Shown here piece by piece: positions 1-5,349 of a stretch of 5,349 nt of DNA (within the stretch, counting starts at the first letter, position 1; the number at the start of each line of letters is the position of its first letter). Origin of the DNA: JACQNR01 sp964533045 (GTDB taxonomy: Bacteria > Acidobacteriota > Terriglobia > UBA7540). The stretch lies in the NCBI GenBank assembly GCA_964533045.1, contig CAZHKT010000189.1, forward strand, positions 1 through 5,349. Direction: 5' to 3'. The position numbers were made by a program, and so were the translations under genes. The notes under the pieces are model-generated. The model ran no database searches. It was not told the origin of the DNA and saw only the letters and a list, made by a program, of their open reading frames with translations.

Positions 1-499
1 CGACGAGAACTCCAAGGACGCGCAGTACTGGCGGGATATCGGAACCATCGAGGCCTATTACGAAGCCAACATGGATCTGACGGCGGTCTCGCCCGTCTTC
101 AACCTCTATGACGCGCACTGGCCCATCCGCACCTACCAGCGGCAGTACCCGCCCGCCAAGTTCGTCTTCGCCCAGGAAGGTCGCAGAATGGGTATTGCCG
201 TTGATTCCATTGTTTCATCAGGATGTATTATCTCAGGAGGCCGGGTCACCAACTCCGTCCTCTCCCCCGATGTCCGCGTCAACAGCTACACCGAAATCGA
301 AAACTCCATCCTCTTTTCCCACGTCAACGTGGGCCGCTACTCGCGCATCCGGCGCGCCATCATCGATCGCCACATCCACATCCCGGAAGGCACGGAAATC
401 GGCTTTGACCCGGATGCCGACCGCAAGAAATACCACGTGACGGAAGGCGGCATCGTCGTCGTCGTGCCCGAACAACGCATGTTCGAAGAACCGGAGTAG
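1..499 (+). CDS. glgC: Glucose-1-phosphate adenylyltransferase (ADP-glucose pyrophosphorylase), C-terminal part, 5' end outside window
   Basis: GlgC makes ADP-glucose from ATP and glucose-1-phosphate, the committed step of bacterial glycogen synthesis, as a cytosolic homotetramer. Reading from base 2, 165 codons run to the TAG at 497-499. The fragment opens with the family signature YWRDIGTIEAYYEAN (residues 9-23), at the end of the nucleotidyltransferase domain. WPIRTY (40-45) and PPAKFV (50-55) follow, then a left-handed beta-helix made of degenerate hexapeptide turns (about 66-135), with SGCIISGG, VRVNSYTEIENSIL and IDRHIHIPEGTEIG. These align from memory with the last 160 or so residues of the roughly 430-residue E. 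coli enzyme, so about 60% of the gene lies upstream. The ATG at 71 is an internal methionine, not a start: the conserved sequence continues without a break upstream of it. The C-terminal tail is short but normal. A four-helix-bundle gene relic begins about a dozen bases after the stop. Confidence 0.95.
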   Translation, partial: DENSKDAQYWRDIGTIEAYYEANMDLTAVSPVFNLYDAHWPIRTYQRQYPPAKFVFAQEGRRMGIAVDSIVSSGCIISGGRVTNSVLSPDVRVNSYTEIENSILFSHVNVGRYSRIRRAIIDRHIHIPEGTEIGFDPDADRKKYHVTEGGIVVVVPEQRMFEEPE

Positions 500-510
500 G
501 GGTTCGGGGC

Positions 511-813
511 TCGCGACTCACAACTCCGATTCGCCGAGCAGCAAGTTCTGTTCCTGCCAACATCGCAGAGGGCTGGGGCCGGGGCCGGGGTCCGACGCGC
601 GAGTCCATTCAGTTCCTCCCCCTTGCCAGGCGACCGTTGCTCGAACTTGAGACGCACTGGATCGTCGCCGCTCGTCTTGGGGATCAGAAGGAAGCTCCAT
701 CGTCCGACGCGCGCCCGCAACGGGAGAGCATCAGCCAGATGCTCAACAGGCACGTCGCCGTGTTAAAGGACCGGGCAATCGCACCGAACAACGCAGGACC
801 ACCATCCCCTTGA
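511..813 (+). pseudogene. Four-helix-bundle protein (23S rRNA intervening-sequence protein family, S23/IVP), 5'-truncated relic
   Basis: Frame 1 from about 511 to the TGA at 811-813 encodes about 100 residues that match the S23/IVP four-helix-bundle family. In order they show LTTPIRRAASSV (family form LTSQIRRAAVSI), PANIAEGWGRG (553-585), TRESIQFL, ARRPLLELETHWIVAARLG and ESISQMLNRHVAVLK near the end. The match covers helices 2-4, but the first helix (about 35 residues) is missing: the frame runs directly into the glgC 3' end. From the last upstream in-frame stop (406-408) to the conserved PANIAEG there is no ATG, GTG or TTG codon, so no normal start exists. Prolines inside helix positions (FLPLARRPLLELE, where the family has about FLRIARGSLLELE) and a GRGRG expansion also suggest decay, although the frame is otherwise uninterrupted. 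Family members are small and often stand alone in chromosomes; their function is poorly defined. The alignment is from memory. A less likely alternative is expression from a non-standard start. Confidence 0.75.
570..590 (+). repeat. GGGGCC hexanucleotide repeat / four-tract G-quadruplex motif
   Basis: Four G-tracts (570-572, 575-578, 581-584, 587-590) are separated by two-base loops CT, CC and CC. This meets the usual definition of a G-quadruplex-forming sequence on the + strand. It lies inside the four-helix-bundle relic, where the family normally has GWGRG and this copy has GWGRGRG. One extra GGGGCC unit would add exactly two codons in frame, as expected from replication slippage. Whether the quadruplex forms or matters cannot be told from sequence. 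Confidence 0.7.
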
Positions 814-829
814 ATCCCGGGCCCCTTCC

Positions 830-2524
830 TTACTGCACTTCCGGCACGGCGGGCAGGACGGTCCACACCGGCGCGCGGGCGAAGGTTTCGATCTGGGCCA
901 GCCACTGGCGCAGGGTGGGGGGACGGCGGGAAACGAACGTACTGTTGAAGAGTTCCTCGAGCTGCTCGAAGAAGGTCTTGGTCGGAGGCAAGTAAACCAG
1001 CTCCACCTGTTCGGCGGCGGGAATATTCGCCAGTTTCTTGGCGGAGGCGATGGCCGCATCCAGGCCGCCTAATTCATCCACCAGGCCGAGTTTCAGGGCG
1101 CGCTCGCCGCTCCAGACGCGCCCCTGGGCGACCTTATCCACGGCGGTCACGTCCATCTTGCGGCCCTCGGCCACGCCCTGGATGAAGTTGTCGTAAATAT
1201 CCTTCATCTGGCGCTGCACATTCTCGCGCTGGGCGGGCGTGAAGTTCTGGAAAGGCCAGTCAATGGTGCTGTTCTCGGTGGTGGTGATGAAGTCCTTGGT
1301 CAGGCCGAGCTTCTCGTAGAGGCCCAGGATATTGAACTTGCCGCCCAGCACGCCGATCGAGCCGGTGATGGTGCCGGGTTCGGCTATGATGCGGTTGGCC
1401 GACATCGCAATCCAGTAACCGCCCGAAGCCGCCACGTTGGACATGGAGACGACGACGGGCACCTCCTTCTTGGTCAGCAGCAGTTCGCGGCGGATGATCT
1501 CGGAAGCGAAAGCCACGCCGCCCGGTGAATCGACCCGCAGAATGACGGCCTTGATGGCATCGTCCTCGCGAGCCTTTTTGAATTGCTCGGAGATAGTCTC
1601 GGCCCCCATCACTTCGCCGCCCAGCGGACTGTCGGTGCTCTTGCCGGGAATGATCATACCCGTGGCGACGATGACCGCCACTTTGGAGCGCCCCTTGCGC
1701 TCCGTGCGATTCAAGTATTGCTTCACCGTCACGCGGCTATCGCGGCCGCCGTTCTTCTTGTCCACAAAATCACGGAACTCGTCGGCATAGGCCACACGAT
1801 CGACGAGTTTGGCAGCCAGCGCCTCGCCGGAACTGAACGGTCCCCGCGCGATCCTTGCCCCGGCTTCCTCGGCCGTCATCCGGCGAGACTCGGCAATGGC
1901 TTGAAGGTACTGGCCGTAGAGGTCCTCCAGCAGCGCCTGGTCGGCCTCGCGATGCGCGGGGGTGTACTTCTTCTCCTGGTAAATGTTGGAAGCGTTCTTG
2001 TACTCGCCGATGTGCAGATAGTCGGGGTAGATGCCCAACTTGTCGAAGGTTCCGCGCAGGAAGGTGGTGGAGGTCATCATGCCGTGCAGGTTGAGCGCCG
2101 ACGTGGGCAGCACCATCACCGTCTGGGCGGCGCTGGCGAGGTAATACGAGCGGTTCGTTGCGAACTCGAGATAGGCGGCGCTGAACTTGCCGGCGCGATG
2201 AAATTCCGCCAGCTTGCGGCGCAGTTGCTGGATGTGCGCGATGCCCAGGGTGGATTCGCCCACCTCCAGCTCCGCGCCCACGATGCGCGGATCGTTCTTG
2301 GCGCGATCGAGCGCCTCCACGATGTCGCTGACGCTGGTGGCGGCGCCCAGGAATCCGGGCAGCATGGCCGGCGCCGAGCGCTCCTCGATTTCACCCGAGA
2401 TGCGCAGCGTCAGCACGCTGTTCTTCTCCACGCGCTTGGAGAAGGGATCGAGCGTGAGCACGAGCACCTCCAGCGCCGCCACGATGACGATCAACACCAG
2501 CAAAATCTTGACAATCTTCTTCAT
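830..2524 (-). CDS. sppA: Signal peptide peptidase SppA, 67K type (membrane serine protease, family S49)
   Basis: SppA is a membrane-anchored serine protease that degrades signal peptides left in the membrane after protein export; its catalytic domains face the extracytoplasmic side. The protein has 564 residues, near the 618 of E. coli SppA. An N-terminal lysine-rich stretch and a hydrophobic anchor (about residues 4-25) come first. Two tandem S49 domains follow, at about 35-260 and 280-510. The expected Ser/Lys dyad is visible: Lys176 in HIGEYKNAS of the first domain and Ser367 in NVAASGGYW of the second. VDSPGG (331-336) and TGSIGV (387-392) are further family motifs. The ATG at 2522-2524 is favoured because the membrane anchor starts immediately and GGAGG lies six bases upstream. 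The stop is TAA at 830-832. The gene is convergent with glgC and divergent from the membrane protein gene at 2733, so it is probably monocistronic. The C-terminal tail (about 511-564) resembles the variable tails of the family. I see no damage. Confidence 0.96.
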   Translation of the reverse strand: MKKIVKILLVLIVIVAALEVLVLTLDPFSKRVEKNSVLTLRISGEIEERSAPAMLPGFLGAATSVSDIVEALDRAKNDPRIVGAELEVGESTLGIAHIQQLRRKLAEFHRAGKFSAAYLEFATNRSYYLASAAQTVMVLPTSALNLHGMMTSTTFLRGTFDKLGIYPDYLHIGEYKNASNIYQEKKYTPAHREADQALLEDLYGQYLQAIAESRRMTAEEAGARIARGPFSSGEALAAKLVDRVAYADEFRDFVDKKNGGRDSRVTVKQYLNRTERKGRSKVAVIVATGMIIPGKSTDSPLGGEVMGAETISEQFKKAREDDAIKAVILRVDSPGGVAFASEIIRRELLLTKKEVPVVVSMSNVAASGGYWIAMSANRIIAEPGTITGSIGVLGGKFNILGLYEKLGLTKDFITTTENSTIDWPFQNFTPAQRENVQRQMKDIYDNFIQGVAEGRKMDVTAVDKVAQGRVWSGERALKLGLVDELGGLDAAIASAKKLANIPAAEQVELVYLPPTKTFFEQLEELFNSTFVSRRPPTLRQWLAQIETFARAPVWTVLPAVPEVQ

Positions 2525-2530
2525 GCCCAG

Positions 2531-2535
2531 CCTCC
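2531..2535 (-). promoter_or_regulatory. Ribosome binding site of sppA
   Basis: The minus strand reads GGAGG followed by six bases and the ATG, a near-ideal Shine-Dalgarno arrangement. It fixes the sppA start at 2524. Confidence 0.8.
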
Positions 2536-2590
2536 GGGTGGCGAATACTCCCTTTCAAGACAAATATCTGCACCGGTCGGATTCCATCCT

Positions 2591-2618
2591 ATTATCTATG
2601 CGCGGCGACAGAAAGCAA
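2591..2618 (-). promoter_or_regulatory. Candidate sigma70-type promoter of sppA
   Basis: On the minus strand TTGCTT (2618-2613) and GATAAT (2596-2591) are separated by 16 bases, close to the TTGACA/TATAAT consensus. They lie in a locally AT-richer patch of an otherwise GC-rich region. Transcription would begin near 2584, leaving a leader of about 60 bases before the sppA ATG. This is a pattern match only; no regulator site was recognised. Confidence 0.45.
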
Positions 2619-2687
2619 ATGGCGCACGGGGGCGCAGCCGCCGGCCTGCCCGCCGCCAGGTTCCGGACGCTTGCGCGCCCGGCGGCG

Positions 2688-2696
2688 TGTTACAAT
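2688..2696 (+). promoter_or_regulatory. Candidate extended -10 promoter of the membrane protein gene
   Basis: TGTTACAAT at 2688-2696 fits the extended -10 form TGnTATAAT with one change in the hexamer. A TTGCGC at 2671-2676 is a possible -35, but the 14-base spacer is shorter than usual; extended -10 promoters often tolerate a weak -35. Transcription would start near 2703, about 30 bases before the ATG at 2733. A GC-rich inverted repeat (2651-2657 and 2681-2687) straddles the -35 region. Confidence 0.5.
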
Positions 2697-2732
2697 CCGC
2701 CCTCACCTTCTCACACCGAGGCACCATTTCCC

Positions 2733-3908
2733 ATGGAAGCGCCGTCACCGCGAGTGCGAAGTTCCGGCGTGGCGTTCGTCTTGGCGTTGATCCTGCCCGG
2801 CGCCGGACAGGTTTACGCGGGAAAGGCTCTGCGGGGCGCGGTTTCGTTCGTGGTCTTCCTGTTCGCCGGCGTTGGCGCCGTGGCCTTCCAAGTTGAGAGT
2901 CAGCTGTGGGGCCTCAGCCTGCGATCGCTGCTCGCCATCTATGTCTTCTCCTTTCTCGATGCGTACCAGAGCGTGCAGGAACTCAACGCGCGCCGGGACC
3001 CTCCGCCCTACCAGAACCCGCGCGTGGCGGCGGTGCTGAACCTGCTCGCCAGCGGATGGGGGTATTTCTATCTGGGGGAGCGCGCCAAGGGATTGATGGT
3101 GTTTATGGTCGTGCGTCTGGGCGGATGGGCTCTCGGACATTACCAGTTCCTCTGGGAATTGATCAGCTTCGGGATGGCCGTTGACGCTTACCGGCTGGCG
3201 CGACGCGCGCTGCGCCGCGACCAGCCAGCGCCCCTTTGGGCAGGTTCGGGAATGATGCCATTGGGATTGAGCCAGGTGCCGCCTCCGCCGGCTCTTCCGG
3301 CATTGGAATCAGCGGCTGTCCCGGCTCCCTCCAGCCGCGTGCCGCGAGCCGTTCCCCTGGCGCTCGCGGCCTTGATCGGCAGCGCCTACGCGGCCCTGGT
3401 GGTGCTGGGCACGATCATTCCGGACTACCGCGTCCTGGACCAGTCGCAAGCCCGGTTCGAGCAAACCGCCGAAGAGCGGATCTACTTGAACCCGCGCTAC
3501 GGCGTGGAGTTTCACGTGCCGGCCAGCTGGAACTTTCAGCCGCCCGAGCGGGGCTCGTTGATTCAGGCGTCCAGCAGCGACGGCATCTGCCACGCCAGCC
3601 TGGCCGTGGATGCCATTAGCCCGCTTTACAGCCTCGAGTCGGGAAGAGACGCGATGGTCGAGAAAGTGCTGAGCGAGAATCCCAATTTCCAGCTGGGCGG
3701 GCAACGCGCCACCAGGCTGGGCCCGCATCCGGCGTACGAGCTGACCTTTGCCCTGCCACTGGACGAGGACGATTACCTGACCCGTTATGTTCTTGCCCGG
3801 CGCGGTATGACGCTCTATTCGCTGGTCCTCTCCAACCGCGCGCGCTTCGACGAAGACTGCCGCCGCCTGACGGGTGTTATTCAACTGCGCCTGGTGCTGC
3901 CGCTCTAG
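2733..3908 (+). CDS. Multi-pass membrane protein with two tandem PGxGxxYxG/DAY modules and a C-terminal PsbP/DcrB-like domain (unnamed)
   Basis: I do not recognise a named gene. The 391-residue product starts with a hydrophobic module (about residues 11-90) carrying LPGAGQVYAGKALRG (21-35) and ending in LDAYQ (75-79). A second module (about 98-165) repeats the plan: SGWGYFYLGERAKG (107-120), then VDAYR (150-154). The pattern of a Gly-rich turn, Tyr, Gly, hydrophobic helices and a final Asp-Ala-Tyr resembles TM2/DUF5683-type membrane domains. A proline/alanine-rich linker (about 165-205) leads to another membrane segment (206-230). The soluble remainder (about 235-391) contains YGVEFHVPASWNF (256-268), a pattern common at the start of PsbP/DcrB-like domains. 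The start at ATG 2733 is chosen because it directly precedes the first hydrophobic segment and follows a promoter candidate; GAGG at 2718-2721 is a weak, rather distant ribosome site. The frame stays open upstream as far as 2214, but that part lies antisense to sppA and reads as low-complexity sequence. The gene is divergent from sppA and 71 bases upstream of eno on the same strand. Confidence 0.88.
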   Translation: MEAPSPRVRSSGVAFVLALILPGAGQVYAGKALRGAVSFVVFLFAGVGAVAFQVESQLWGLSLRSLLAIYVFSFLDAYQSVQELNARRDPPPYQNPRVAAVLNLLASGWGYFYLGERAKGLMVFMVVRLGGWALGHYQFLWELISFGMAVDAYRLARRALRRDQPAPLWAGSGMMPLGLSQVPPPPALPALESAAVPAPSSRVPRAVPLALAALIGSAYAALVVLGTIIPDYRVLDQSQARFEQTAEERIYLNPRYGVEFHVPASWNFQPPERGSLIQASSSDGICHASLAVDAISPLYSLESGRDAMVEKVLSENPNFQLGGQRATRLGPHPAYELTFALPLDEDDYLTRYVLARRGMTLYSLVLSNRARFDEDCRRLTGVIQLRLVLPL

Positions 3909-3928
3909 CGTGGCTCGATGAGCCGCGC
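3908..3928 (+). promoter_or_regulatory. Stem-loop overlapping the stop codon, upstream of eno
   Basis: GCGTGGCTC (3908-3916) pairs with GAGCCGCGC (3920-3928) around a GAT loop. This gives a nine-base-pair stem with one G-T wobble, and its first base is the last base of the preceding TAG stop. No T-tract follows, so it is not a classical intrinsic terminator. It occupies the place where the -35 region of the eno promoter would lie. It could slow or end upstream transcription, protect an mRNA 3' end or act as an operator; the sequence alone does not decide. Confidence 0.5.
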
Positions 3929-3935
3929 GGCAATG

Positions 3936-3944
3936 TGCTAATAT
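3936..3944 (+). promoter_or_regulatory. Candidate extended -10 promoter of eno
   Basis: TGCTAATAT at 3936-3944 matches an extended -10 element (TGn plus TAATAT). No good -35 is present at the usual distance, since that region is taken by the stem-loop at 3908-3928. The start of transcription would be near 3951, giving a short leader of about 30 bases. This suggests that eno has its own promoter and is not solely dependent on the upstream gene. Confidence 0.55.
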
Positions 3945-3967
3945 ACAGCCTCTCACTATCTCAAACT

Positions 3968-3971
3968 GGAG
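3968..3971 (+). promoter_or_regulatory. Ribosome binding site of eno
   Basis: GGAG lies eight bases before the ATG at 3980, normal spacing. It supports that start over the in-frame GTG at 3935, which falls inside the promoter and would add 15 residues without family resemblance. Confidence 0.75.
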
Positions 3972-3979
3972 TCATTCTA

Positions 3980-5263
3980 ATGGCAGAAATTGATCTCATT
4001 ATCGGACGTGAAGTTCTCGATTCCCGCGGCAACCCGACGGTGGAAGCGGATGTGCATCTGCGCGACGGTGCCTTTGGGCGCGCCACGGTGCCTTCCGGCG
4101 CCTCGACCGGCGAGCATGAGGCGCTGGAACTGCGCGACGGCGACAAGCGGCGCTACCTGGGCAAGGGCGTGCTCGAGGCGGTGGAGAACATTAATACCGT
4201 CATCGCGCGCGAGCTGGGCGGGCGCGAGGCCAGCCAGCAGTCGCAGATCGACCAGCGCATGATGGATCTGGACGGCACGGAGAACAAGGGCAAGCTGGGC
4301 GCCAACGCCATTCTGGCGGTTTCCATGGCGGTGTGCCGCGCCGCAGCGCGCTCCGCGCATATGCCGCTCTACCGGTATCTGGGGGGGCTCAACGCGCGCC
4401 TGCTGCCCGTCCCGATGATGAACATCCTGAACGGCGGCGTGCACGCCGATAACACGGTGGACTTTCAGGAATTCATGATTATGCCGGTGGGCGCAGAGGA
4501 TTTCTCCACCGCGCTGCGCATGGGCGCTGAAACCTTCCACACGCTGAAAAAGGTTCTTAAAGACCGGGGCTACAACACCTCGGTCGGCGACGAAGGCGGC
4601 TTCGCGCCTGCCCTGAAGTCCAATGTGGAAGCAATTGAGCTCATTCTGGAGGCCATCGAGAAGGCCGGGTACTCGCCGGGGATTGATATTTGCCTGGCGC
4701 TCGATCCGGCCTCCAGTGAGATGTTTCAGGACGGCCAATATGTGTTCTTCAAGTCGGACAAGTCGAAGAAGTCTCCCGAGGAGATGGTGAAGCTTTATGC
4801 GGACTGGGTGCGCCAGTACCCCATTATCTCGATCGAGGACGGTCACGCCCAGGACGACTGGGAAGGCTGGAAGATCATGACCCAGGAGTTGGGCGGCAAG
4901 ATTCAACTGGTGGGCGATGACATCTTCGTCACCAACACCGAGCGGCTGCGACGCGGCATCGAAGAGGGGATCGGCAATTCGATCCTCATCAAGCTGAACC
5001 AAATCGGGACGGTAACCGAAACCATCGCGGCGATTGAGTTGGCGCGGCGCCACGGCTACACCTCGGTGATTTCGCACCGCTCGGGCGAAACCGAGGACGC
5101 TTTTATCGCCGACCTGGCGGTGGGACTCTATACCGGCCAGATCAAAACCGGCTCCGCCAGCCGCACCGACCGCATCGCCAAATACAATCAGCTGCTCCGC
5201 ATCGAAGAGGAATTGGGCGATGCGGCGGAATTCCTGGGCAAGGCCGCCGTCAAGTGCCAGTAA
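3980..5263 (+). CDS. eno: Enolase (phosphopyruvate hydratase)
   Basis: Enolase interconverts 2-phosphoglycerate and phosphoenolpyruvate in glycolysis and gluconeogenesis, as a Mg2+-dependent cytosolic enzyme. The 427-residue product is full length (E. coli 432). The N-terminal domain begins IIGREVLDSRGNPTVEA (7-23) and carries the mobile SGAST loop (39-43). The barrel domain follows, with VPMMNILNGGVHADN (144-158). By spacing from the E. coli enzyme, the metal ligands are Asp242, Glu286 and Asp313, the proton donor is Glu205 (VGDEGG), the base is Lys338 (ILIKLNQIG) and the substrate-binding lysine is Lys389 (GQIKTGS). SHRSGETED (365-373) is also intact. The loop after the second metal ligand reads EDGHAQDDW (286-294), where most enolases have a form like EDGLAEDDW: Leu to His and Glu to Gln are uncommon. 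Every catalytic residue checked is present, so the enzyme should be active. ATG 3980 is chosen from its ribosome site and family N-terminus. The gene has its own promoter candidate. Confidence 0.98.
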   Translation: MAEIDLIIGREVLDSRGNPTVEADVHLRDGAFGRATVPSGASTGEHEALELRDGDKRRYLGKGVLEAVENINTVIARELGGREASQQSQIDQRMMDLDGTENKGKLGANAILAVSMAVCRAAARSAHMPLYRYLGGLNARLLPVPMMNILNGGVHADNTVDFQEFMIMPVGAEDFSTALRMGAETFHTLKKVLKDRGYNTSVGDEGGFAPALKSNVEAIELILEAIEKAGYSPGIDICLALDPASSEMFQDGQYVFFKSDKSKKSPEEMVKLYADWVRQYPIISIEDGHAQDDWEGWKIMTQELGGKIQLVGDDIFVTNTERLRRGIEEGIGNSILIKLNQIGTVTETIAAIELARRHGYTSVISHRSGETEDAFIADLAVGLYTGQIKTGSASRTDRIAKYNQLLRIEEELGDAAEFLGKAAVKCQ

Positions 5264-5295
5264 GCGCGGCGTTCGGACTCTTTGGACGAAGGGCG

Positions 5296-5312
5296 CGGGG
5301 CGGCGTGCCCCG
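5296..5312 (+). other. GC-rich hairpin downstream of eno
   Basis: CGGGGC (5296-5301) can pair with GCCCCG (5307-5312) around the loop GGCGT, 33 bases after the eno stop. No T-tract follows directly; the nearest T run is at 5339-5344. It may help end eno transcripts or protect their 3' end, but such short GC stems also arise by chance in GC-rich DNA. Confidence 0.35.
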
Positions 5313-5332
5313 GCGGATCGAACGGGCCCGGT

Positions 5333-5349
5333 CAAGGCTTTTTTCCTTG
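5333..5349 (+). other. Inverted repeat enclosing a T6 run at the window edge
   Basis: CAAGG (5333-5337) and CCTTG (5345-5349) are inverted copies around CTTTTTT. The T run could belong to an eno terminator, but I find no strong stem immediately before it, and the window ends here. Confidence 0.3.

Larger units (their letters stand above)
500..829. other. Convergent intergenic region between glgC and sppA
   Basis: These 330 bases separate the 3' ends of glgC (+) and sppA (-). Apart from the four-helix-bundle relic at 511-813, I see no start-codon-bearing gene with family resemblance on either strand. I also found no clear intrinsic terminator (strong stem plus T-tract) for glgC or sppA. Only 16 bases separate the relic's stop from the sppA stop codon. 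The minus-strand open frames here have arginine/proline-rich translations typical of reading GC-rich DNA out of frame. Confidence 0.6.

Noticed and set aside
591..712. Ten-base direct repeat TCCGACGCGC at 591-600 and 703-712
   Set aside because: It is short, GC-rich and read in different frames of the relic. There are no further copies and no sign of an insertion between them, so chance is the simplest explanation.
2214..2732. Upstream extension of the membrane protein frame to an ATG at 2214
   Set aside because: The extension would run antisense through the sppA start and its promoter, and its Ser/Arg/Thr-rich sequence resembles no domain. ATG 2733 sits just downstream of a promoter candidate and directly before the first hydrophobic segment.
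1583..2896. Open frame of 437 codons on the plus strand opposite sppA and across the divergent promoter region
   Set aside because: It is antisense to an intact SppA whose catalytic residues are visible. The translation is biased and low-complexity, with no recognisable domain.
3309..3956. Open frame of 215 codons on the minus strand opposite the membrane protein gene
   Set aside because: It overlaps the soluble domain of the plus-strand protein and the eno promoter, and shows no motif or ribosome site.
3935..3979. GTG at 3935 as the eno start
   Set aside because: The codon lies inside the -10 promoter element and would add 15 residues not seen in enolases. ATG 3980 has GGAG at proper spacing and gives the normal N-terminus.
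3977..5335. Long open frame of 452 codons on the minus strand opposite eno
   Set aside because: It lies wholly antisense to a clear enolase. Its translation is rich in Arg, Val, His and Leu with no family motif, as expected from the mirror frame of a GC-rich gene.
1..5349. Search for mobile elements, CRISPR arrays, tRNA or rRNA genes and toxin-antitoxin or defence systems
   Set aside because: I saw no transposase or integrase motifs, no regularly spaced repeats, no tRNA-like cloverleaf and no rRNA sequence. The window is chromosomal housekeeping DNA apart from the four-helix-bundle relic.

Overview
This is a GC-rich bacterial window with four recognisable protein-coding genes and one gene relic. 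The genes are the 3' end of glgC (glycogen synthesis), sppA (membrane signal-peptide peptidase), an unnamed multi-pass membrane protein, and eno (enolase). The type of SppA, the abundance of such four-helix-bundle relics and the general protein style suit a Gram-negative-type bacterium. Acidobacteriota or a neighbouring phylum is my best guess, at low to moderate confidence, because no rRNA or other phylogenetic marker is present. Nothing indicates a phage, plasmid, IS element or CRISPR array.

Layout. Positions 1-499 (+) hold the last 165 codons of glgC. Positions 500-829 lie between the convergent glgC and sppA. They look empty by start-codon gene calling, but frame 1 on the + strand encodes a recognisable, 5'-truncated four-helix-bundle protein (the 23S rRNA intervening-sequence protein family, S23/IVP). 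It contains the hallmark PANIAEGWGRG and has no usable start codon. Positions 830-2524 (-) are a full-length sppA. Positions 2525-2732 are a divergent promoter region with a sigma70-like promoter candidate for each direction. Positions 2733-3908 (+) encode a 391-residue membrane protein. It has two tandem copies of a small PGxGxxYxG...DAY membrane module, a proline-rich linker, a further membrane segment and a C-terminal domain resembling PsbP/DcrB-type domains. Positions 3909-3979 hold a strong hairpin and an extended -10 promoter for eno. Positions 3980-5263 (+) are complete eno. Positions 5264-5349 hold short inverted repeats but no convincing terminator.

How the genes relate. GlgC and enolase are central carbon metabolism genes, and SppA is an envelope quality-control protease. 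I see no sign that they form one pathway or a new dedicated system, and most of the region is ordinary chromosomal housekeeping. The points worth a second look are the hidden four-helix-bundle relic with its in-frame GGGGCC repeat (a G-quadruplex motif), the duplicated-module membrane protein upstream of eno, the unusual residues in the enolase active-site loop, and the stop-codon hairpin over the eno promoter.
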